From assembly GCA_034440115.1 (NCBI GenBank), contig JAWXBM010000075.1:1-22290 (forward strand): 22,290 bases of DNA, written 5' to 3'. The notes under the pieces were generated by a model that did not search any database, was not told where the DNA came from, and saw only the letters and a program-made list of their open reading frames with translations. The stretch comes from JAWXBM01 sp034440115 (GTDB taxonomy: Bacteria; Pseudomonadota; Gammaproteobacteria; Xanthomonadales; SZUA-36). A program made the position numbers and the translations under genes. Shown here piece after piece: positions 8,950-16,850 of this stretch; within the stretch, counting starts at the first letter, position 1; the number at the start of each line of letters is the position of its first letter.

Positions 8950-9808
8950 AGGTGCTCAGGCCAGACTGGTCTGGTTGGCCATTGCCCTGTTGCCGGTTTT
9001 GAGCGCCTGTGCAACGGTGGTGGCTTCGGCCGGTAGCGGGCTGGCGGGAAATCTGACCACGGCCATGATGAATCAGGACGACCCGGCTATCGTGCGTGAC
9101 GGCGCGCCAGCCTATTTGCTGATGCTGGACAGTTTTGTGGAAGGCTCGCCGGACAGCTCACCGGTGCTGGCTGCGGCTGCTGAGTTGTATTCCGCCTATG
9201 GTGTGGTGTTTGTGGATGATCCAACCCGTGCGCAGCGCCTCACAGCCCGGGCCCAGTCCTATGGGCAGCGGGCCATCTGCGTGGCGAATGAGGTCATGTG
9301 TGGTTCCTGGAAGCTTCCCTACGAAGCGTTCGTCGAAAAACTGGCCTTCGTTAAGCCCAAACAGGCCGATGTGTTGTTTACTTTTGGCCTGAGCTGGATT
9401 GCTTACATCCAGGCACACGGTGATGATTTCCCGGCGTTGGCGAAATTGCCCCAGGCTGAAGCCATTCTGGCCAGAGTGCAAGTTTTGGATCCAACTTATC
9501 GTGCTGCCACGGTGGAGCATTACCTGGGCATACTGAATACCATCAGGCCACCGGCACTGGGTGGCAATTTTGAGGCCGGTCTGGCGCACTTCGAGCGGGC
9601 TATGGATTTATCGTTTGGCCACGACCTTGGTATCAAGGTGGATTTTGCCAAATACTATGCACGTACCTTGTACGAGCGTGAGTTACACGACCGCTTGCTA
9701 AACGAAGTTCTGGCGGCTGATCCCAAGCAGCGCGGTTACACCTTGTTCAATACCCTGGCACAGGAAGATGCTCAGGAATTGCTGGATTCGGCCGATAACT
9801 ATTTCTGA
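8939..9808 (+). CDS. tatT: TatT-like TPR lipoprotein of a TRAP transporter
   Basis: The start is taken at ATG 8939, giving 289 residues and overlapping the ALDH16 gene by 11 bp. An upstream in-frame ATG at 8846 would bury the signal peptide. From 8939 the protein opens with a basic tip, a hydrophobic core and the lipobox LSAC (Cys24), so it is probably a lipid-anchored periplasmic protein. The remainder is alpha-helical with TPR-like features and matches the TRAP-associated T-component family, known from the Treponema pallidum TatT lipoprotein that pairs with a TRAP binding protein. It would help hand ligand to the DctP subunit encoded next. A terminator-like hairpin begins at its stop codon, so its expression may be uncoupled from the transporter subunits. 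Confidence 0.85.
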   Translation: MVSRGAQARLVWLAIALLPVLSACATVVASAGSGLAGNLTTAMMNQDDPAIVRDGAPAYLLMLDSFVEGSPDSSPVLAAAAELYSAYGVVFVDDPTRAQRLTARAQSYGQRAICVANEVMCGSWKLPYEAFVEKLAFVKPKQADVLFTFGLSWIAYIQAHGDDFPALAKLPQAEAILARVQVLDPTYRAATVEHYLGILNTIRPPALGGNFEAGLAHFERAMDLSFGHDLGIKVDFAKYYARTLYERELHDRLLNEVLAADPKQRGYTLFNTLAQEDAQELLDSADNYF

Positions 9809-9826
9809 AGCCCGGTTGGGCTTTTT
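9808..9826 (+). terminator. Short Rho-independent terminator between tatT and the dctP homologue
   Basis: AAGCCC (9808-9813), a GGTT loop and GGGCTT (9818-9823) form a perfect 6-bp GC-rich stem that runs into TTTTT (9822-9826). The stem starts at the last base of the tatT stop codon. Only about 23 bases separate it from the next start, so it lies inside what otherwise looks like one operon and would act as a partial terminator or polarity point. Confidence 0.7.
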
Positions 9827-9849
9827 CGTAAACGACAGGGAACGATTTG

Positions 9850-10866
9850 ATGAATTTTCTGCTCAAGCAATGTTTTGTAATGATGGCCTGCCTTGTGTCT
9901 GTTGTAGTCCAAGCACAAACTCCAGCGCAAACGCTCAAAATAGCCACGGTGGTTCCGGAAGCTTCAGCCTGGATGAAATCCATGCGCGCGGGAGGCGCTG
10001 AAATCCAGCAGCGCACGGCAGGGCGCGTTAGCCTGAAAATATACGGCGGCGGAGTGCAGGGCAACGACAAACAGGTGCAGCGCAAGATGCGCACTGGCCA
10101 ACTGCATGGCGGGGCCTTCACTTCCGGTGCCATGAGTAACTTCCAGCAGAACGCTGATCTGTATTCGCTGGGTTTGATGTTCAACACTATTGAAGAAGTC
10201 CAGTACGTGCGGCAGCAACTCGATAGCGTATTGATAGAGCGCTTGTTTGAGGCCGGTTACATCTGTTTTGGTTTTGCCGGTGGCGGCTTTGCTTACATGA
10301 TGTCCAACACACCTTTGCGCAGTGCCGCAGATACCAGTGGCCAGAAAATCTGGACGCCAGAGGGCGATGCCCTGGCCTATGCCGCGCTGGAGGCCATTGG
10401 TGTGGCGCCCGTTTCCATGCCAATTACCGATGTAATGACGGGTTTGCAGACGGATCTGCTCAACAGCGTTGCTGTGCCTCCGGTTGGTGCCGTGGTGCTG
10501 CAATGGCATACCCGTCTCAAGTACATTACCGACCTTCCTCTGGCCTATGTTTATGCGGCTATTCTGATTGATCGCAAGGCTTTCGAGCGTTTGCAGCCGG
10601 ACGACCAGAAAGTGGTTCACGAAGTACTTGAAAAGGTTTACCGCGGTTTTGATGCCAGCGGCAACCAGGACAACATTTCTGCATTGAAGGCTCTGCAGGA
10701 CAGCGGTCTGGAGCTTGTCAGTCCTGATCCGAACGAAGTTGAAATGTGGCGGGAAGCGGTAAATCAGTCGCAGAATAAACTGGCCAAAACGGGTGCAATT
10801 GACTCCGCTCTGTTAGGGCAAATGCAGCAATTGCTGGCTGATTATCGCAGCCGGTCCGGCTCCTGA
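9850..10866 (+). CDS. TRAP transporter periplasmic substrate-binding protein (DctP family)
   Basis: This is a 338-residue precursor with a Sec signal ending near VVVQAQ; the mature protein begins about residue 23-24. The ATG at 9850 is chosen over a TTG one codon upstream because AGGG lies nine bases before it. The overall pattern is DctP-like: LKIATVVPEASAW at the N-terminus, the NTPLRSAAD segment, and MPITDVMTGLQTDLLNSVA in the second lobe. Where carboxylate-binding DctP proteins carry a ligand-clamping Arg (K-I/V-R-x-P), this protein has Trp168 (KIWTPEGD), so the ligand may not be a simple carboxylate. It works with the DctQ and DctM homologues downstream and presumably with TatT upstream. 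Confidence 0.92.
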   Translation: MNFLLKQCFVMMACLVSVVVQAQTPAQTLKIATVVPEASAWMKSMRAGGAEIQQRTAGRVSLKIYGGGVQGNDKQVQRKMRTGQLHGGAFTSGAMSNFQQNADLYSLGLMFNTIEEVQYVRQQLDSVLIERLFEAGYICFGFAGGGFAYMMSNTPLRSAADTSGQKIWTPEGDALAYAALEAIGVAPVSMPITDVMTGLQTDLLNSVAVPPVGAVVLQWHTRLKYITDLPLAYVYAAILIDRKAFERLQPDDQKVVHEVLEKVYRGFDASGNQDNISALKALQDSGLELVSPDPNEVEMWREAVNQSQNKLAKTGAIDSALLGQMQQLLADYRSRSGS

Positions 10867-10876
10867 GCGGCACAGA

Positions 10877-11392
10877 TTGTTGAGTTTGCAATTGCGCGAA
10901 TTCATAACCGCGGCAGGTCGTTTCGGCAAGGCAGCCGAAACCACTCTGTTGGTGCTGTTGCTGGGTGGAATGATTTTGCTGGCATTCGCGCAGATTGTTT
11001 TGCGTAATTTCTTTGATATCGGCTTGCAGTGGGGCGATGAGTTGCTACGTATGCTGGTGCTGTGGCTGGCGCTGGCAGGAGCGGTTGCCGCCAGCCGCAC
11101 CGACAAGCACATCAGTATCGCCGTACTGGACCGGTTTTTGCCGGAATTCATCAGCAAGCTGGTGCAATTGGTGCTGCATCTTTTTACCGCGGTTGTTTGC
11201 GCTGTCGTTGCCTGGTTCAGTTTGCAGTTTGTGCTTACCTCGCGGGAGTACGGTGATCTGATACTTGGCAATGTGCCGGCCTGGTGGCTGCAATCGGTGC
11301 TGCCACTCGGCTTTGCCTTGATCGCCTGGCGCTATTCGTTATTCCTGTTAAAAGATGGGTTTGCTTTGTTTTTCAGCGAGAAATCAACATGA
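10877..11392 (+). CDS. TRAP transporter small permease (DctQ family)
   Basis: A 171-residue protein with four hydrophobic helices and the conserved features of DctQ: Q-I-V-L-R-N near residue 39, W-G-D-E-L-L-R shortly after, and the AASRTDKHISI loop. This subunit pairs with the large DctM subunit in the inner membrane. No ATG precedes the first helix; translation appears to begin at TTG 10877 or TTG 10880, about 10 bases after the binding-protein stop, with only a weak ribosome site. Its stop overlaps the DctM start in an ATGA. Confidence 0.88.
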   Translation: MLSLQLREFITAAGRFGKAAETTLLVLLLGGMILLAFAQIVLRNFFDIGLQWGDELLRMLVLWLALAGAVAASRTDKHISIAVLDRFLPEFISKLVQLVLHLFTAVVCAVVAWFSLQFVLTSREYGDLILGNVPAWWLQSVLPLGFALIAWRYSLFLLKDGFALFFSEKST

Positions 11393-12651
11393 GCCTGGTG
11401 TTGCTGGTGTCAGGCTTGCTGATATTGCTGGCGCTGCTCGGTGCGCCCTTGTTCGCCATCATCGCCGCCAGTGCCATGTGGGGTTTTTACCGTGAGGGTA
11501 TTGATTTCCAGGCCCTGGCAATCGAATTTTATGGCATTGCCGAAATGCCCATCCTGTTGGCCATACCGCTATTTACGTTTGCCGGTTATTTGTTAAGCGC
11601 GAGCAAGGCGCCCCAGCGCTTGGTGCGCTTGACCCAGGCCTTGCTGGGCTGGATGCCTGCGGGGCTGGCAGTGGTGTCGTTGGCAGTCTGTGCCTTGTTC
11701 ACGGCTTTTACCGGGGCATCGGGTGTCACCATAATCGCGCTGGGAGCACTGCTGCTACCGGCTTTGCAGCAAGCGGGTTACCCGCAGAAATTCAGCCTGG
11801 GCCTGGTCACTTCCGCCGGTAGTCTGGGTTTGCTGTTTGCGCCTTCCTTGCCATTAATTCTTTACGGTGTGATCGCCGAGATTTCTGTGGACAGCCTGTT
11901 CCGGGCCGGCATTCTACCGGGCATTGTGATGCTGGTAGCCCTGTCTGGTTACAGCGTCTGGATCAATCGGGCAGTACGGGTTCCGCTGAGTGATTTTTCC
12001 TGGGCTGAGGTGAGGGCAGCCGTGCGTGAGTCCGCCTGGGAAATTCCGCTACCGATCGTGGTGCTGGGTGGAATTTACAGTGGCTACTTCGCCATCTCCG
12101 AAGCGGCCGCCGTAACGGCTTTGTATGTTTTGATCGTCGATATGCTGATTCTGCGCGAAGTGTCGTGGCGCAAGTTGCCCGAGATCATGCGCGAGTCCAT
12201 GGTATTGGTAGGCGGCATATTGATCATCCTGGGAATGTCATTGGCATCCACCAATTACATGATCGATGCAGGTGTGCCACAGAAGTTGCTGGCCCTGGTC
12301 AGCCAGTTTGTCAGCAGCGAACTCAGTTTCCTGTTATTGCTGCTGGTATTCCTGCTGATACTGGGCGCGATACTCGATATTTTTTCCGCCATCGTGCTGG
12401 TGGTACCGCTGATCCTGCCAGTGGCTATGCAATTCGGCGTTGATCCCATCCACCTTGGAATTGTTTTCCTGGCCACCATGCAATTGGGGTATTTGACTCC
12501 ACCGGTGGGTTTGAACCTGTTTATTTCCAGCTTCCGTTTTGAACGGAGCATTGTTGAGGTTTACCTCTCCACCTTGCCGTTTTTCGTCATCCTGTTGTTG
12601 TCGGTAGTGTTAATCGTATTCTGGCCCTGGTTATCACTGGTTTTGGTCTGA
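11389..12651 (+). CDS. TRAP transporter large permease (DctM family)
   Basis: A 420-residue membrane protein with about 12 hydrophobic segments, the usual DctM length. Family motifs include IPLFTFAGYLL, FTGASGVTIIALGALLLPAL, the LFAPSLPLILYG stretch and TPPVGLNLF near the C-terminus. It forms the ion-coupled translocation channel with DctQ. The ATG at 11389 overlaps the DctQ stop by 4 bp. An upstream in-frame start at 11284 would lie within dctQ and add a non-family extension, so it is not used. Nothing terminator-like is obvious downstream. Confidence 0.92.
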   Translation: MSLVLLVSGLLILLALLGAPLFAIIAASAMWGFYREGIDFQALAIEFYGIAEMPILLAIPLFTFAGYLLSASKAPQRLVRLTQALLGWMPAGLAVVSLAVCALFTAFTGASGVTIIALGALLLPALQQAGYPQKFSLGLVTSAGSLGLLFAPSLPLILYGVIAEISVDSLFRAGILPGIVMLVALSGYSVWINRAVRVPLSDFSWAEVRAAVRESAWEIPLPIVVLGGIYSGYFAISEAAAVTALYVLIVDMLILREVSWRKLPEIMRESMVLVGGILIILGMSLASTNYMIDAGVPQKLLALVSQFVSSELSFLLLLLVFLLILGAILDIFSAIVLVVPLILPVAMQFGVDPIHLGIVFLATMQLGYLTPPVGLNLFISSFRFERSIVEVYLSTLPFFVILLLSVVLIVFWPWLSLVLV

Positions 12652-12787
12652 GCGGCAGAGTTGAAGGCACCAGTGGCATGCTGTCAGGTGAATGAGCTGT
12701 GGCTGTAATGCTAAAGTGACCGGCGTAGTAATAGCTTCGAACTGGTTTTGCTGGTCTTATTGAAACGGACTTTGATGGGTTAGCCTG
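12652..12787. other. Intergenic gap between the TRAP operon and the DUF4124 gene
   Basis: This is 136 bp without a credible ORF. I looked for a stem-loop with a T-run after the DctM stop and for a good -10/-35 pair and found neither. The following gene may be read through or have a promoter too weak to recognise by eye. Confidence 0.5.
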
Positions 12788-13312
12788 ATGCCAATAAAAA
12801 CAAAACTGCCAACCAAGCTGATTTTTAGCTGGTCATTCACAGTCATCTGCCTGTTCGCGCTTTCTGCGCCAATTTCTTTCGCGGCCGGAACCGCAATTTA
12901 TCGTTGTGGTCCTGCAGGCAGCCAGAGATACTCGCAAATTCCCTGCGAGGAAGATTCTGAGCAGTTGGTGGTGGAAGATCATCCCATGTTCAGCGATTCT
13001 GCTGCGGCAACCCCAACTACCGATGCCGATCAGCAGAACACTGCGGTGGCGAACGAAGGTTCCGATGCGGCCAGTAAAGCTCAGGCCTTCATCACCCAGT
13101 TGGAGAAACAACGTAGTGAGCAATTGGCTGAAATAGACCGGGAAATTGGAGATCTGCAGTCCGGGGAAGCAAGCCAGAATGAGCAGGATGATGGCGCTGC
13201 TGCTGAAATGGATGCCTCGTTGTTGACCAGTTTGCAGTCGACACGGCAATCCATTGTGGCCGAGTACGATGCCATGATTGATGCCGCCAGGCAGCGTATA
13301 CCAAATCCCTGA
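12788..13312 (+). CDS. Exported DUF4124-domain protein
   Basis: The protein has 174 residues with a signal peptide (basic N-terminus, hydrophobic segment about 10-31, cleavage near ISFAAG). Just after it comes IYRCGPAGSQRYSQIPC, the short DUF4124 motif with its paired cysteines and the Y-S-x-x-P-C pattern found in many gammaproteobacterial envelope proteins. The rest is acidic, Ala/Gln/Glu-rich and probably coiled or disordered (about 95-170). The role of DUF4124 is unknown. It is followed after 70 bp by the M28 peptidase on the same strand. Family call good, function unassigned. Confidence 0.8.
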   Translation: MPIKTKLPTKLIFSWSFTVICLFALSAPISFAAGTAIYRCGPAGSQRYSQIPCEEDSEQLVVEDHPMFSDSAAATPTTDADQQNTAVANEGSDAASKAQAFITQLEKQRSEQLAEIDREIGDLQSGEASQNEQDDGAAAEMDASLLTSLQSTRQSIVAEYDAMIDAARQRIPNP

Positions 13313-13382
13313 AATCGCTGTTGGTGCTATTTATCGGGATTGCGGTGCTGCAATACAAGACGCGGCAAAGTAGAATCCGCCG

Positions 13383-15680
13383 ATGAAACTGCTTCGTGAA
13401 CCTTTTTTCCTGCTGCTCCTCAGCGGCCTGCTGGCTGGCCTGGTTTTTCTGGGCTTGCAGCCACCGCAGGCTTTACCCGCGTCTGCACCTGCAACAGCGT
13501 TTTCCGCCGACCGGGCGTTGTCGATTTTGCAGGCGCTGAACAAAGAAAACCTGCCGCATCCGGCCGGGTCACAGCAAAACCAGATGATACGTGAACGTAT
13601 CCAGGCACAATTGCAGGAACTGGATTTTGAGATCCAGTTGCAAAGCCTGTTTCATTGCAATCCCAAATTTGGCCTTTGCAGCCCGGTTGAAAACCTGATT
13701 GCCAGGCTGCCGGGCCAGGCCACTGGCTCGGCCTTGCTGCTGACCGCTCACTACGACAGCGTTGAAGCAGGGCCAGGCATGGGTGACGACGGTGCCGGCG
13801 TCGCTGCCTTGCTGGAAATAGCCCGCATGGCGGTTCTGCGGGGTGGCTTCCAGCATGACCTGATCTTTTTGTTCAGTGATGCAGAGGAGCAGGGACTGGT
13901 TGGGGCCGATGCATTCGCCACTCAGCATGCGTGGTTCAAGGACGTAGATGCGGTAATCAACCTTGAGGCGCGCGGAGTCAGCGGTGCCAGCTCCATGTTT
14001 GAAACAGGCAATGGCAACCGTTCCTTTATTCGAATGCTGGCACAGTCGTTGGATAGGCCGGTGGCCAATTCGTTGAGCCGGGAAGTTTATCGGCGCATGC
14101 CCAACGATACCGATTTTTCTGTCTATCGAGAGCTGGGACTCAGCGGCTTCAATTTTGCCTTCACCGGCGGTGCGGCGGTATACCACAGCGCCATTGATGA
14201 TTCGCGCGAACTGGCTGCCGCCAGCCTGCAGCACCATGGACAAAATGTGTGGGCATTATTGGCCGTATTGGATCAGCGCGACCTGCAGCGCGTCACTACC
14301 GTAGAAGATGCAGTGTACGTCGACCTGTTTGGGCACAAGTTGCTGCATTACCCGGACAGCAGTTCAGCCGGGTTGGCGCTGGTGTTGGCGGTACTGCTAC
14401 TGGTGTTGATCCGCATGACCTTCAGGCAGCAGTTATCTTTACGACAGTCAGCATGGACCCTGTTGTTCATACTGCTGCTGTTGCCGTTGCTGCTTGGGCT
14501 GGGCTGGTTATTGTCCTGGCCACTGGGTCATTGGCCTGATCTCAATCGCCTGGGCCATCCTTATCCCTGGTTGGGACGTATGGCACTGTTCCTCACTGCG
14601 GTGCTGGCATTGCGATTGATTTTGAATGGCTTGTGCCAACGAGCCACCACGGGTTCGATCACGCTGATCAGTTGGCTGGTTTTTGCCGCTCTGGCCATGG
14701 GCCTGTCCATGCAACTCACTGCTGCCAGCTTTATAGGCGTTTTGCCTATGTTGGCGTTTGTTGTCGGCGCTGTGCTGGATGGCCTCCTGCGCAAGCGCTA
14801 CACACAATTGCTATTCGCCCGCCTGTTTGGCTTTATGGCAGCGGTATACCTTGGCTGCTACTTTTTCTTCATGCTGGAAGTGGTGGTGAGCTTTGAGCAT
14901 GCAGCTTTGCTGATCGCACCATTTATTCTGCCTTTAATCGCCGTTTTGCCTTTAATCTCAGCTAATGAGAGCAGGCCGGGTTCCTTTCGATGGAGTACCG
15001 CTCTGATCGCGCTGCCCATAGTGTTGGCCTGTATAGGCCAGCAGTTTATTCCCGGGCACACCATAGACCGGCCCAGGGCCATGAACCTGGTTTATCGTGC
15101 CATCGAAGGTCAGGAGGCCGCCTGGTGGCAATTGCAAGGCGGCAGCAGCGCGATTGACAAACACTACGCTGCACGAAATGGCTTTGGCCCGCAAACGCTG
15201 GTGGTGCCGGGCAGGGCGCAGCAGGAGATCATTGCCAGGCCAGCGCAGGTATTCGAGTATGCTCCAGTCCTTTTGCAAAAGAGTTCGCAACAGGACAATG
15301 GCAGCCTGTTCAGGCTAGCGCTGCAATTGGAAATTCCTGCAGAGCTTCGTCAATTGACCTTGTTCCTGCCAGAAGGATTGGCTTATTCTTCCATCCGCGT
15401 GGCCGGAGTATTGGCGCTGCAAGATATGGAACCACCAACCAACAAGGAGCAGCGCCGTGCCATCGTGATCAATCGGCCTGCGCCGGGTTCCTTGTCGATA
15501 GAAATCAACCGCCCATCAACGTCGGTCGATGATGATTTAGTGCTAGCCGCCCGGGCACGATTCGGTTTGTCTGACGCGGTATTGCAGGAAGCCTTGTCCG
15601 GCTGGCCATTGGATGCACAAGCACAACAGCATGGCCATCGGGCAGAGGTGGATTTTTTGCTGGACACCAGCACAAAGTAA
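13383..15680 (+). CDS. Membrane-embedded M28-family zinc metallopeptidase
   Basis: This is a 765-residue protein in three parts. An N-terminal signal anchor spans residues 8-26. An M28 peptidase domain spans about 50-310. About eight or nine hydrophobic helices (roughly 325-590) precede a C-terminal soluble region (about 590-765). The co-catalytic zinc set is present in order: His123 (AHYDS), Asp135 (GDDGAGV), Glu168-Glu169 (DAEEQG: base and ligand), Glu195 (NLEARG) and His268 (YHSAIDD). The catalytic domain should face the periplasm. The layout resembles eukaryotic ERMP1 and vacuolar membrane proteases more than ordinary secreted bacterial aminopeptidases. It is expected to remove N-terminal residues from peptides. 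The ATG at 13383 has only a weak ribosome site. The zinc alcohol dehydrogenase begins 57 bp downstream. Confidence 0.9.
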   Translation: MKLLREPFFLLLLSGLLAGLVFLGLQPPQALPASAPATAFSADRALSILQALNKENLPHPAGSQQNQMIRERIQAQLQELDFEIQLQSLFHCNPKFGLCSPVENLIARLPGQATGSALLLTAHYDSVEAGPGMGDDGAGVAALLEIARMAVLRGGFQHDLIFLFSDAEEQGLVGADAFATQHAWFKDVDAVINLEARGVSGASSMFETGNGNRSFIRMLAQSLDRPVANSLSREVYRRMPNDTDFSVYRELGLSGFNFAFTGGAAVYHSAIDDSRELAAASLQHHGQNVWALLAVLDQRDLQRVTTVEDAVYVDLFGHKLLHYPDSSSAGLALVLAVLLLVLIRMTFRQQLSLRQSAWTLLFILLLLPLLLGLGWLLSWPLGHWPDLNRLGHPYPWLGRMALFLTAVLALRLILNGLCQRATTGSITLISWLVFAALAMGLSMQLTAASFIGVLPMLAFVVGAVLDGLLRKRYTQLLFARLFGFMAAVYLGCYFFFMLEVVVSFEHAALLIAPFILPLIAVLPLISANESRPGSFRWSTALIALPIVLACIGQQFIPGHTIDRPRAMNLVYRAIEGQEAAWWQLQGGSSAIDKHYAARNGFGPQTLVVPGRAQQEIIARPAQVFEYAPVLLQKSSQQDNGSLFRLALQLEIPAELRQLTLFLPEGLAYSSIRVAGVLALQDMEPPTNKEQRRAIVINRPAPGSLSIEINRPSTSVDDDLVLAARARFGLSDAVLQEALSGWPLDAQAQQHGHRAEVDFLLDTSTK

Positions 15681-15737
15681 TGCTTTATAAAGATAGTATA
15701 ACCACTTGAAATATAAGTTAAATATAGAGTAAATGTT
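15681..15737 (+). promoter_or_regulatory. AT-rich gap likely holding the alcohol dehydrogenase promoter
   Basis: These 57 bp are strikingly AT-rich compared with the flanking genes and contain several TATA-like elements (TATAAC at 15697, TATAGA at 15723) and TTGAAA at 15706. No pair has both good hexamers and 16-18 bp spacing, so the exact promoter is not assigned. GAG at 15727-15729 could serve as the ribosome site for the GTG start. Confidence 0.35.
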
Positions 15738-16850
15738 GTGCGAAGTTATGCCACGTTAGCACTTGGCCAGGCTTTGGGATTGTTGGAAACGACAACGCCC
15801 GTACCGGTGGGTCGCGAAGTGCTGCTGCAAACCAGCCATTGCGGTGTTTGCCACAGCGATGTGCACATGCACGATGGCTATTTCAACCTGGGCCAAGGCA
15901 AGAAATTACAGGTCAAGGGCGACACTGATCTGCCGATGGTATTGGGGCATGAAATCGTTGGCAAAGTAGTGGCTAAAGGTCCGAATGCTGATGCTGATGC
16001 TGATGCTGATGCTGATGCCGATGCCAATGACGATGGTATCGAAGTGGGAAAATCGTACGCGATATATCCCTGGATAGGCTGTGGAGACTGTGCCTGTTGC
16101 CGGGGCGGCATGGAACAATTGTGTCAGCAACCGAGTTGCCTGGGTAACCAACTCGCCGGTGGCTTTGCCGATCATGTGCTGGTACCCGATGCCAAATATT
16201 TGTTGGATTACGGTTCGCTGGATCCGGCCATAGCTGCCTGTTACATGTGTTCCGGCATCACTGCCTACAGTGCTCTGCGCAAGATCGAAGCTTTTGCCAG
16301 CAGCGGGCCCTATATGCTGCTGGGTTTGGGCGGGGTTGGCATGATGGCTTTACAACTGGCACTGGAGCTGTTCGAACATCCGCCGCTGGTAGCTGATATA
16401 GACGAACGCAAATTGGATATGGCACGGCAATTGGGTGTAACACAAGCCTACAACCTCACTGAAGAGGGGATATTCAAGCGGATCAAGAAGGAAACTGGCG
16501 GCCTGGCAGGCCTGGTGGATTTCGTTGGTGCTGAAACTACACTGAATCCAGCGGTCAGCGCCATGCGCCAGGCTGGCAAGATAGTGGTTGTTGGTTTGAT
16601 GGGAGGTGCTCTGCAAATCCCCATTCCGTTTTTGCCCTGGAAAGCGCTGACCATCCAGGGAACATACGTGGGCAGTCTGCAGGAAGCCAAAGAATTATTG
16701 GCGCTGGCGCAGGAAATCCAACTGGCCCCCATTCGGATTGAGCTGCAACCGCTGAGTGCAGCCAGCGAGGTGCTGGACCGATTGCGGCAAGGATCCGTCG
16801 TTGGTCGTGTGGTACTGCAACCCGGTCTGGATCAGGCTATCACCAGATAG
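15738..16850 (+). CDS. Zinc-dependent alcohol dehydrogenase (MDR family) with an Ala-Asp repeat insert
   Basis: This 370-residue medium-chain dehydrogenase would interconvert an alcohol and an aldehyde using NAD(P). The GroES-like half holds catalytic-zinc residues Cys35 (HCGVCHSDVH) and His71 (GHE), and a structural-zinc set Cys115, Cys118, Cys121 and Cys129. The nucleotide fold has GLGGVGMMA, followed by VADIDERK. The start is GTG 15738, as no in-frame ATG fits. Residues 84-97 are an Ala-Asp repeat encoded by tandem GCTGAT units, inserted in the loop before the SYAIYPWIGCG strand, and the protein is somewhat longer than typical relatives. Its 3' end overlaps the opposing small ORF by 19 bp. 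The substrate is unknown; it could supply aldehydes to the ALDHs nearby, but no co-transcription supports that. Confidence 0.92.
   Translation: MRSYATLALGQALGLLETTTPVPVGREVLLQTSHCGVCHSDVHMHDGYFNLGQGKKLQVKGDTDLPMVLGHEIVGKVVAKGPNADADADADADADANDDGIEVGKSYAIYPWIGCGDCACCRGGMEQLCQQPSCLGNQLAGGFADHVLVPDAKYLLDYGSLDPAIAACYMCSGITAYSALRKIEAFASSGPYMLLGLGGVGMMALQLALELFEHPPLVADIDERKLDMARQLGVTQAYNLTEEGIFKRIKKETGGLAGLVDFVGAETTLNPAVSAMRQAGKIVVVGLMGGALQIPIPFLPWKALTIQGTYVGSLQEAKELLALAQEIQLAPIRIELQPLSAASEVLDRLRQGSVVGRVVLQPGLDQAITR
15987..16028 (+). repeat. In-frame hexanucleotide tandem repeat (GCTGAT)n
   Basis: Five perfect GCTGAT units (15987-16016) are followed by two diverged units, GCCGAT and GCCAAT. They encode alternating Ala and Asp within the alcohol dehydrogenase. 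Because the unit is 6 bp, copy-number change by slippage would keep the reading frame. Confidence 0.95.

Noticed and set aside
8846..9808. 320-residue version of TatT
   Set aside because: It would place 31 residues before a clear lipoprotein signal. ATG 8939 puts the signal at the N-terminus.
11284..12651. 455-residue version of the DctM protein
   Set aside because: The extension lies within dctQ. The ATG at 11389 in the ATGA overlap begins exactly at the family N-terminus.
15697..15728. Specific -10/-35 assignments in the AT-rich gap before the alcohol dehydrogenase
   Set aside because: Several TATA-like hexamers exist but none has a matching -35 at proper spacing, so only the region is annotated.
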